From: an uncultured Eubacteriales bacterium
GTDB lineage: Bacteria; Bacillota; Clostridia; Oscillospirales; QAMX01
Length of the DNA: 12,053 nucleotides
Direction of reading: 5' to 3'
Assembly (NCBI GenBank): GCA_905205975.1
Contig: CAJLFQ010000068.1
Span: forward strand, 1-12,053
The first letter of the stretch is position 1. The number at the start of each line of letters is the position of its first letter. Of this stretch, positions 6,753 to 12,053 are shown one piece after another. The translations under genes were made by a program, and so were the position numbers. The notes below the pieces were generated by a model. The model was not told where the DNA came from and ran no database searches. It saw only the letters and a list, made by a program, of their open reading frames with translations.

Positions 6753-8060
6753 TCAGAACCGGATGGTCCACGCCTGCAGCGGCAGCCGGGCATTGACATA
6801 GCGCCCGGTGAATGACGGTACATGTACGCCCCAGGATTCGACAGCCGGATGCGGCAGATTCGGGAATTCGGTCAGATCAATGTTCTGCGGGCGCGGCGTG
6901 CAGGTGACGGTTGACTCCCCGCAGCAGACGCCCAGCATGGCGAACAGGAAATCGGCAGGGCCCAACAGCGTTTCGCCGACCGGAATGGCGGTTGGCAGGA
7001 AGGTCTGCACCGGCAGCTTCTGCGCGGCGGTACGGACGTCGCCGGCTGTGACCGTGACCGGCTCGGAGACGGCGAACGGTTCTTCCAGAAACCCGAAGAC
7101 GCGGCCGCAGGCAAAGGCGGCGTCCCCGCGCAGAAATGCGGCAGATGCCGAAAAGACATCCGCGATGGAGAGTGAAAACGGCTGGTCAAGCGGATAAAAC
7201 CGATCCAGCAGCGCATGGCGGATCGCCGGCATGTCTTCCGGCTTCAGGATGCGCGCACCGGTGCTGCGTTCCGCGGCAATCTCCGCGTACGTTTTGAAGG
7301 TGAACCGGCCGTCGGCCTTCAAATGGCGGATCATACCGCGGATGTCGTCGAGAAAGGCGAGGCGTTCCGCTTCGGAGAGACGGGATGCCTCCGCCCATTG
7401 GCCGAAGGGATGCAGGTTGCCGCCTTTATAGTTGTAGGCGTCCCAAAAATCCCGGTAGCGCAGACGGTTCGGATGGTTGTAGAGAATCGCATTTTTCCGG
7501 CTGGCCAATCGGTCATAAAACGCCGGATCCTGCGCCCGGTTGTGTTCGTGAATGGACTCAAACGATTGGTCGTACGCCATATGCAGGGCGTTGCAGAAGA
7601 AGACGCCGCGGCCGTCCGCCGTGTCGGCGACGGTATCGCAGTAGCAGGGGATGCCGAGATCGGCATACGCATACATCGCGGCATAAGACTTGTCTGCGCC
7701 GGGCGGGACGGCGGCATAAATCCGATCCACCCCGGCGGCGGCTTTGACCAAAGCGAGCCCTTCCGTTTCCTGACGGATGACCTCACGGTAAGCCGCCGAA
7801 AAATCGGCGCAGTCCGTATATTCGGCGATGGTCGGGTGCAGCGTGTGGCCATAGGTGTGGAAGTTCACCTCGTGATATTGGAGTGCCTGCAGGATGTCTG
7901 TGCGGCCCCATGCCAGCAGCTGACGCGCCAGCAGACCGACCATGCAGAAGCAGCCGCGGATGCCCTCCGAACGGAGCAGTTCCGCGGCGTCAAGAATCCC
8001 GTTTGCCGCATAGGGGCTGGTGAAGTCTTCCGTGTCAAAGCTGAAAATGAGATTGGTCAT
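6753..8060 (-). CDS. Polysaccharide deacetylase-like (NodB fold) protein with unassigned C-terminal half
   Basis: This 435-residue protein has an N-terminal NodB-type (CE4) domain. Motif 1 is FSFDTEDF (D9 and D12, in the DxED variant). Motif 2 is HTYGH (H68 to H72), which fits the HxxxH metal site. In these enzymes an Asp and two His hold a divalent metal for hydrolysis of N-acetyl groups on sugars. The motif 3 region reads AAVPPGADKSY and lacks the usual Arg, so the active site may be atypical. Residues from about 250 to 435 are not a known deacetylase extension that I can name. PVTVTAGDVRTAAQKL together with LPTAIPVGETLLGPADFLFAM loosely recalls pseudomurein-binding-type repeats. No signal peptide is present, unlike most cell-wall deacetylases. 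AAAAGGA lies about ten bases before ATG 8060. It forms a unit with the AraC gene four bases downstream. Confidence 0.75.
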   Translation of the reverse strand: MTNLIFSFDTEDFTSPYAANGILDAAELLRSEGIRGCFCMVGLLARQLLAWGRTDILQALQYHEVNFHTYGHTLHPTIAEYTDCADFSAAYREVIRQETEGLALVKAAAGVDRIYAAVPPGADKSYAAMYAYADLGIPCYCDTVADTADGRGVFFCNALHMAYDQSFESIHEHNRAQDPAFYDRLASRKNAILYNHPNRLRYRDFWDAYNYKGGNLHPFGQWAEASRLSEAERLAFLDDIRGMIRHLKADGRFTFKTYAEIAAERSTGARILKPEDMPAIRHALLDRFYPLDQPFSLSIADVFSASAAFLRGDAAFACGRVFGFLEEPFAVSEPVTVTAGDVRTAAQKLPVQTFLPTAIPVGETLLGPADFLFAMLGVCCGESTVTCTPRPQNIDLTEFPNLPHPAVESWGVHVPSFTGRYVNARLPLQAWTIRF

Positions 8061-8073
8061 CGAATCATCATCC

Positions 8074-8103
8074 TTTTCTGAAATTCTGTTTTCTGAAATT
8101 CTG
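8074..8103. repeat. Perfect 15-base tandem repeat before the deacetylase gene
   Basis: TTTTCTGAAATTCTG occurs twice head to tail (8074-8088 and 8089-8103) with no mismatch. The repeat lies directly next to the ribosome binding site of the deacetylase gene, in its untranslated leader or promoter. AraC regulators usually bind direct repeats, so this could be the operator for the AraC protein encoded two genes away. A recent replication-slippage duplication is the plain alternative. Confidence 0.7.
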
Positions 8104-8127
8104 AAAGTTGACGTCTCGGCGCGTCAA
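8098..8127 (-). promoter_or_regulatory. Possible internal promoter for the deacetylase-AraC unit
   Basis: On the - strand TTGACG (8127-8122) and CAGAAT (8103-8098) are spaced by 18 bases. The -35 box is good and the -10 box matches four of six positions. The -10 falls in the tandem repeat. The -35 is also the right arm of an inverted repeat, TTGACG (8108-8113) and CGTCAA (8122-8127). The terminator just upstream makes an internal promoter here sensible. Confidence 0.35.
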
Positions 8128-8195
8128 ATCGCGCAGAACAGCAGTCTTGCGGGGAAGGGGACGAAACGGGACGAAACGCAGCGGGGGCGGCAAGG

Positions 8196-8214
8196 CAAAA
8201 AACGGTCAGACCGT
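8196..8214 (-). terminator. Terminator overlapping the end of the first MFS gene
   Basis: On the - strand ACGGT-CTG-ACCGT is followed by a T-run (complement of 8196-8201). The hairpin includes the last codons and the TGA stop (8206-8208) of the MFS gene. The stem is short, with five pairs and a three-base loop, so it may be leaky and act as an attenuator before the deacetylase gene. Confidence 0.55.
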
Positions 8215-9375
8215 CAGCCGCTTGACGCCGCGGTTTGAAATCACAAAAAGCAGGGCGCCGCACACAGCGAACAGAATCAGCGAAATCATGGCAGGCCGGA
8301 TGCCGAACCGGTCAGCAACGACGCCCATATACAGATTGGAAGCAATCCCGGAGGCGCCGGAAGCAAACGAGCCGATCAGCATTTGCGCCGTATAGGTCAG
8401 ACGAGCGTCGACAATCTCCGGGACATACTGCACGCTGGCCGAGAGGTAAACGCCATAGGACGGCGCCTGAAGCAGCATAACGGCGACCGACAGCCAGAGC
8501 GATTCCGACAGGGCAATCAGAGCAATTTTCAGCGCCAGCGAACAGAAAGCGACCGCGAGCAGCGTCCTGTGCGAGAAACGGCGCGACAGCCGGCGATACA
8601 GCAGCAGCGCGGGCACTTCGCTGGCGGCGTTGACAAAAATCGCCAGCCCGAAAATCGCGTTGTTGCCGCCAAGCTCCGCGATGCGCAGCGGATAGAAGAG
8701 CATGATGCCGGTCGAGCCGAAGAAAATCAGAAAAACAGACAGGAGCAGGCAGAGATAGCGGCGGTCAGAGAGCAGCCGGCGGACAGCGGGGAAGAAGTCG
8801 GCGTTTGATTTTTCCGCCGTCAGAAGCGTCGCCGGACGCGCCGGTTCCCTGACAACAGCGACAGCGGCGACCGCACAAGCGGAGAGCGCGATAAAAGCCG
8901 GGGTTACAATGCCGTAGCCGAACCGATCCAGCGCCATGCCGAACAGGGCGGCGGTGGAGGCATAGGCGAAACTCCCGCAGCTGCGCGTCAGCCCGAAGTT
9001 CAGGCGCACACCTTCCCGCAGAAGGCGGGCAGCCCAGGTGTCAAACAGAAACATGAGCGACTGCGTGGTGGCAGACAGCAGAATGACGGCAATCACAGTG
9101 CAGACGACGCTGCTGCGCCCGAAGGGAATCAGCAGGGAAGCGGCTGCGCCCGCCAGCAGAACGCCGATCAGAATCGGCTTGATGCGCGGGGCGCGGTCGC
9201 AGAGCATGCCCCACAGCGGCTGACAGGCCGTCAGAACGATGGTTCCGACCATAGAGATGACGCCGCTTTGCAGTTCGGAGTAGCCGAAATCCTTGAGCAG
9301 CAAAACGAGAAAATTAAAGAAGACGCAGTTCGTCATCCAGTAAGTCGCTTGAATCAGGGCAAACTTGAGATTCAT
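8206..9375 (-). CDS. MFS transporter, first gene of the locus (MFS_1-like, LacY/NupG-like branch)
   Basis: This 389-residue, 12-helix type membrane protein is of the LacY/nucleoside-symporter-like branch. The N-terminus MNLKFALIQATYWMTNCVFF is followed by a short-loop helix pair. LLKDFGYSELQSGVISMVG is typical of the first loop of that branch, and GMLCDRAPRIKP is the conserved MFS loop 2-3. A central hydrophilic loop (AEKSNADFFPAVRRLL) precedes helix 7. By analogy it would be a proton-coupled importer of a sugar or oligosaccharide, which is inference. ATG 9375 is chosen because GGAAGG lies about ten bases upstream. A TTG at 9393 is in frame but lies within the Shine-Dalgarno region. Its promoter is at 9461-9489 and a short terminator overlaps its stop codon. 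Confidence 0.85.
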   Translation of the reverse strand: MNLKFALIQATYWMTNCVFFNFLVLLLKDFGYSELQSGVISMVGTIVLTACQPLWGMLCDRAPRIKPILIGVLLAGAAASLLIPFGRSSVVCTVIAVILLSATTQSLMFLFDTWAARLLREGVRLNFGLTRSCGSFAYASTAALFGMALDRFGYGIVTPAFIALSACAVAAVAVVREPARPATLLTAEKSNADFFPAVRRLLSDRRYLCLLLSVFLIFFGSTGIMLFYPLRIAELGGNNAIFGLAIFVNAASEVPALLLYRRLSRRFSHRTLLAVAFCSLALKIALIALSESLWLSVAVMLLQAPSYGVYLSASVQYVPEIVDARLTYTAQMLIGSFASGASGIASNLYMGVVADRFGIRPAMISLILFAVCGALLFVISNRGVKRLTV

Positions 9376-9460
9376 TCCAACAAATCCTTCCAATATACCA
9401 ATTCAACATGCCATTTCATCTAATCATCCGACAGCCGGCCGGAGCGGAGAAAACAGCTAT

Positions 9461-9489
9461 ATTGTACCATACTTGCCCGGCGCAGACAA
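9461..9489 (-). promoter_or_regulatory. Promoter of the MFS-led sugar locus
   Basis: On the - strand TTGTCT (9489-9484) and TACAAT (9466-9461) are separated by exactly 17 bases, with TATAG just after the -10. It gives a leader of about 80 bases before ATG 9375. Confidence 0.65.
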
Positions 9490-9636
9490 GCCCCATGACC
9501 GGACTGCAAATGGAACGCCGGAAAAAAGCGCCGAAAAAATTTTTGAAATGGCAAGCGCGTATGAGCGTCTCTGAGGGCGATTGAGGGAGAAAAACGGAGC
9601 TTCAAAAAAATAAATTGATTTTCGTCATTTTGGGTC

Positions 9637-9665
9637 TTGACAAGCGCGCCGAGATGTGGTAAACT
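9637..9665 (+). promoter_or_regulatory. Promoter of rplM-rpsI
   Basis: A consensus -35 TTGACA (9637-9642) and -10 TAAACT (9660-9665) are spaced by 17 bases. The transcript would start near 9672, leaving a leader of about 55 bases before ATG 9729. Confidence 0.8.
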
Positions 9666-9685
9666 ACCATAGTCTCAAAAGTAAG

Positions 9686-9701
9686 GCACGGTGCGCCGTG
9701 C
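9686..9701 (+). promoter_or_regulatory. Leader hairpin of rplM, possible L13 autoregulatory element
   Basis: GCACGG and CCGTGC pair around a TGCG loop, placed after the predicted transcription start and about 15 bases before the Shine-Dalgarno. Ribosomal protein L13 leaders are known autoregulatory RNAs in Firmicutes. This hairpin is in the right place, but agreement with that family's consensus was not checked. Confidence 0.4.
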
Positions 9702-9728
9702 TGACATAAAAAATTTGGAGGTAAACGC

Positions 9729-10160
9729 ATGACGACGTTCATGGCAAACAAACAGACGATTGAACGTAAATGGTACGTCCTTGACGCGGCCGGCGTTTCG
9801 CTGGGGCACACAGCGGCAAAGGCAGCGGCGCTTCTGCGCGGCAAACACAAGACGGACTTTACTCCGCACGCGGACTGCGGCGATTTCGTTATCGTCATCA
9901 ATGCTGCTCAGGCCAAGCTGACCGGCAAGAAACTGGAGCAGAAGATGTACCGGACGCATTCCGGCTACGTCGGCGGTCTGAAAGAGACCAAATACAGAAT
10001 CCTGATGGCTCAGAAACCCGAGCTCGCAATGAAGCTTGCAGTCAAGGGTATGCTCCCGAGAAACTCGGTCGGCAGATGGTCGCTCGGCCGTCTGAAGGTT
10101 TACGCCGGCCCGGTTCACAAGCACGAAGCACAGAAACCCGTGCTTTGCGAGAATAACTGA
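9729..10160 (+). CDS. rplM: 50S ribosomal protein L13
   Basis: L13 is a structural protein of the large ribosomal subunit, binding 23S rRNA early in assembly. The 143-residue product has the normal bacterial length and order. It carries ERKWYVLDAAGVSLGHTAAKAAALLRGKHK near the N-terminus (about 11-40), then GDFVIVINAAQAKLTGKK, then THSGYVGGLKE. Near the C-terminus come GMLPRNSVGR and LKVYAGPVHKHEAQKP. ATG 9729 is preceded by TTGGAGG, eight bases away. The next gene, rpsI, follows after 17 bases in the usual bacterial operon. The segment RWSLGRL is less basic than in most relatives, a minor variation. Confidence 0.97.
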   Translation: MTTFMANKQTIERKWYVLDAAGVSLGHTAAKAAALLRGKHKTDFTPHADCGDFVIVINAAQAKLTGKKLEQKMYRTHSGYVGGLKETKYRILMAQKPELAMKLAVKGMLPRNSVGRWSLGRLKVYAGPVHKHEAQKPVLCENN

Positions 10161-10177
10161 GAAGGAGGACGTAACGA

Positions 10178-10585
10178 ATGATCTACCAAGCCAAGAAGCC
10201 CTATCACTACGGCACCGGAAGACGGAAGTCCTCCGTGGCGCGCGTCCGTCTCTATGAAGGCGGCACGGGCAAAATCACCATCAACGATCGTGACATCGAC
10301 GATTATTTCGGCCTCGAAACGCTGAAGCTCCTGGTTCGCCAGCCGCTGGAAGCGACGAGCCTGATCGGCTCCTGCGATGTGGTCGCCACCGTTCAGGGCG
10401 GCGGCGTCACGGGTCAGGCCGGCGCAATCCGCCATGGTCTGGCGAGAGCGCTGCTCACCGTCAACGAAGAATATCGTCCGATTTTGAAACAGGCGGGCTT
10501 GCTCACCCGCGACCCGAGAATGAAGGAACGCAAGAAGTACGGTCTCAAAGCCGCCCGTCGTGCGCCGCAGTTCTCCAAACGCTGA
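10178..10585 (+). CDS. rpsI: 30S ribosomal protein S9
   Basis: S9 lies in the head of the small ribosomal subunit, and its C-terminal tail reaches the P-site tRNA. The 135-residue product shows the family pattern: YHYGTGRRKSSVARVRLYEG (about 9-28), GGGVTGQAGAIRHGLARAL in the middle, and the basic C-terminal tail RKKYGLKAARRAPQFSKR ending in the invariant SKR. GGAGG lies a few bases before ATG 10178. It is the second gene of the rplM operon and is closed by a strong hairpin at 10604-10639. Confidence 0.97.
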   Translation: MIYQAKKPYHYGTGRRKSSVARVRLYEGGTGKITINDRDIDDYFGLETLKLLVRQPLEATSLIGSCDVVATVQGGGVTGQAGAIRHGLARALLTVNEEYRPILKQAGLLTRDPRMKERKKYGLKAARRAPQFSKR

Positions 10586-10603
10586 ATTTTCATCGACTCT
10601 TAT

Positions 10604-10650
10604 GTGCCTTGCCCGCGGAGAGCTCCGCGGGAAAGGCACCTCTTGTTTCT
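10604..10650 (+). terminator. Terminator of the rplM-rpsI operon
   Basis: A long stem pairs 10604-10619 with 10624-10639 (GTGCCTT then CCCGCGGA, against TCCGCGGG then AAGGCAC) around a GAGC loop, with a single G-A mismatch. It is followed by TCTTGTTTCT. It begins about 20 bases after the rpsI stop. Confidence 0.85.
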
Positions 10651-10856
10651 GGAAAATAACCGGCCATCCGCTGTCCGGATGCGTCGTTTTCATAGATGCT
10701 GCACACGGCGGATATCGGATGCCGCGAACGGCTGGGGGTGTGCGCACTCTGTGCGCGGGTTGTCAATCCCTGCGGAACGGCAGACGGGCAAACTTGTCTA
10801 TCGTGCGGCCTGAAATTCCAAAAACCGGCATATACTCCTAAAGGAGGTGAGCCGAC

Positions 10857-11960
10857 ATGAAAAACAGTGCATTCAGAGCTTCCGGAATGCCTCGTGTTCT
10901 CCTGTCTTTTTCGGCGATTCTGCTGGCGCTTGCATTGATCATTTCTGTTTTCGTGTTTGCGCTGGACGATGATCCGGCAGAACCGCTTGCGGTGTCGGAA
11001 CCGCAGACACCTGTGGAAAATGATACGACGGATCCGGCTTCAGCCAGTCTGACGGCCTATCAACAGCCTGCGGAAACAACGGCTTCTGCAAACGTCCTGA
11101 TCCTCGCAGACGGGGCGGAAAAAACAATCGAAACGGCGCAGAAAACGGTTGCAGCCGTTTTGAAAGAAGCAGATATCACGCTTGAAGAGCTGGATGAGAT
11201 CTCGCCGGACGGCGAAAACCCCGTTTATGACGGCATGCGCATCACGGTGACGCGCGTCAGAAACATGCAGTTTGAAACCGAAATCGAGATCGAATGCGAT
11301 ACCGAGAAGCAATACAACGACAAACTCTACATCGGCGAAACCAAAACGCTGGTGGAGGGTCAGAACGGCGTCAAAAAGATGGTGTTTGAGCAGACGCTGC
11401 GCGACGGCGTCATGGTTGAAAACCGGATTCTGGCGAGTGAAATTCTCTCCGAGCCGGTCACACGCGTCATCAGCGTGGGCACGAAACCCATCCCGGTGAC
11501 AACCGTGGCCACGACAAAGAAGACAACGGTCAAAACCACGCAGAAAACCACCCAGAAGACGACGAAAAAAACAACCGCAAAGCCGACCACAAAGCCGTCT
11601 ACGGTTGTCAGCGAACCGGAGGCCATTACAGTGACGGCCGGCGGAAAGACGTATGACGTCTCCAAGATGATCAAGGGCGAATCCGTTGCCTATTACTCCA
11701 ACCGAACCAACCCGTCAACGGCGACCGGCAACCCGGCCATCCCGGGCAAAACCATCGCAGTGGACCCAAAGGTCATTCCGCTCGGCAGTCTGGTGTATAT
11801 CACCTCGGTCGACGGCAAATCATGGAGCTATGGCCCCGCTTACGCGCATGACGTCGGCGGCGGTATCAAAGGCAACATCGTCGACCTGTTTAAGGCGAGC
11901 TATTCCGAGTGCGTGGCGCACGGCCGCCGGAACTGCATCATCTACATCCTGAAACCGTAG
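10857..11960 (+). CDS. YabE-like cell-wall protein with DUF348, G5 and 3D domains
   Basis: This 367-residue protein acts outside the membrane on or at peptidoglycan. Residues 13-35 form one hydrophobic segment, a signal anchor or signal peptide. Then come an acidic spacer, one DUF348 unit (about 80-134, ADGAEKTIETAQKTVAAVLK) and a G5 domain (about 137-210, ending EPVTRVISVGTKP). A Thr/Lys-rich linker (about 216-248) leads to a 3D domain (about 278-367). The three Asp that name the 3D domain are present: AVDP (D303), AHDVGG (D332) and IVDLF (D343). By homology with MltA-type barrels the 3D domain may cleave glycan strands, as proposed for YabE/Rpf-like proteins. Bacillus YabE usually has several DUF348 repeats, while here only one is clear. 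The ribosome binding site AAGGAGGTG lies a few bases before ATG 10857. No convincing promoter was found in the 200 bases before it. Confidence 0.88.
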   Translation: MKNSAFRASGMPRVLLSFSAILLALALIISVFVFALDDDPAEPLAVSEPQTPVENDTTDPASASLTAYQQPAETTASANVLILADGAEKTIETAQKTVAAVLKEADITLEELDEISPDGENPVYDGMRITVTRVRNMQFETEIEIECDTEKQYNDKLYIGETKTLVEGQNGVKKMVFEQTLRDGVMVENRILASEILSEPVTRVISVGTKPIPVTTVATTKKTTVKTTQKTTQKTTKKTTAKPTTKPSTVVSEPEAITVTAGGKTYDVSKMIKGESVAYYSNRTNPSTATGNPAIPGKTIAVDPKVIPLGSLVYITSVDGKSWSYGPAYAHDVGGGIKGNIVDLFKASYSECVAHGRRNCIIYILKP

Positions 11961-12053
11961 CGCGCCGCAGAACCGCAATTCATCACAAAAACCCTTGTGC
12001 AAATGCTCATGTACGGTAAGGAAGCAAGCAACCGAAAACAAGAGATAGACCGC
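11961..12053. other. Right-edge sequence without a supported gene
   Basis: A weak hairpin (CACAA 11984-11988 with TTGTG 11995-11999) has no T-run. A + strand frame from ATG 12003 (MLMYGKEASNRKQ) stays open to the window edge but has no ribosome binding site. It could be the start of a gene lying outside the window, and this cannot be decided here. Confidence 0.25.

Larger units (their letters stand above)
9376..9728. other. Divergent intergenic region between the MFS gene and rplM
   Basis: About 350 bases without a supported gene. It holds one clean promoter on each strand (9461-9489 on -, 9637-9665 on +), pointing away from each other and giving divergent transcription of the sugar locus and the ribosomal protein operon. 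The 5' leader of rplM contains a GC-rich hairpin (9686-9701). Nothing further is recognised between the two promoters. Confidence 0.6.

Noticed and set aside
6749..6823. N-terminal extension of the AraC gene
   Set aside because: It would overlap the end of the deacetylase by 71 bases, and the added residues are Arg/Gly/Cys-rich and unlike an AraC N-terminus. ATG 6748 fits a four-base gap.
7215..8081. Long + strand open frame of 288 codons
   Set aside because: It lies antisense to the deacetylase gene, which has intact family motifs. The translation has no domain and reflects the GC-rich codon pattern of the opposite strand.
9376..9393. TTG start of the first MFS gene at 9393
   Set aside because: The TTG sits within the Shine-Dalgarno that serves ATG 9375.
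11516..11606. Thr/Lys-rich repeat suspected as a CRISPR or satellite array
   Set aside because: It is an in-frame low-complexity linker of the cell-wall protein, with imperfect codon-level repeats and no spacers.
1..12053. tRNA, rRNA, CRISPR array, insertion sequence or phage genes
   Set aside because: Read on both strands, no tRNA cloverleaf, rRNA segment, spaced repeat array, transposase or integrase motif was found.

Overview
The window looks like chromosomal DNA from a Gram-positive anaerobe of the class Clostridia, probably Oscillospiraceae/Ruminococcaceae-like. The grounds are a strong Shine-Dalgarno before the L13, S9 and YabE-like genes, sigma-A type promoters with 17-base spacers, an rplM-rpsI pair, and a YabE-like DUF348/G5/3D cell-wall protein. 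From about 2.0 kb onward the DNA is visibly GC-rich. The first 2 kb are less so and use codons differently. The genus assignment is inference.

Left part (1-3014, + strand) is an eroded zone. A terminator (92-127) closes an upstream gene lying outside the window. A good promoter (343-371) precedes a 311-base stretch with no believable gene. Then comes a broken DUF2075-family helicase-like gene (683-1833). It keeps the start of its nuclease-like N-terminus and its C-terminal helicase motifs, but has lost the Walker A/B middle and shifts frame at the junction. A GNAT acetyltransferase with an odd C-terminal tail (2042-2593) and a frameshifted cupin gene (2695-3014) follow. A bidirectional terminator (3061-3104) separates this zone from the next.

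Middle part (3108-9375, all - strand) is a five-gene locus. In transcription order it holds an MFS transporter, a NodB-type deacetylase with an unassigned C-terminal half, an AraC regulator, a beta-propeller glycoside-hydrolase-like protein and a second MFS transporter. None of the three soluble proteins shows a signal peptide. The simplest reading is that a sugar, oligosaccharide or glycan-derived compound is imported and then processed in the cytoplasm under AraC control. The substrate cannot be read from the sequence. Terminators after the first MFS gene and after the AraC gene divide the locus into up to three transcription units. The leader of the hydrolase-like gene can fold into a three-way junction whose closing stem contains its ribosome binding site. 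That leader is the most interesting undescribed element in the window.

Right part (9376-12053) is housekeeping. A divergent intergenic region carries one clean promoter on each strand. rplM-rpsI form a ribosomal protein operon ended by a strong hairpin. A membrane-anchored or secreted YabE-like cell-wall protein follows. The last 93 bases hold no gene that can be supported.
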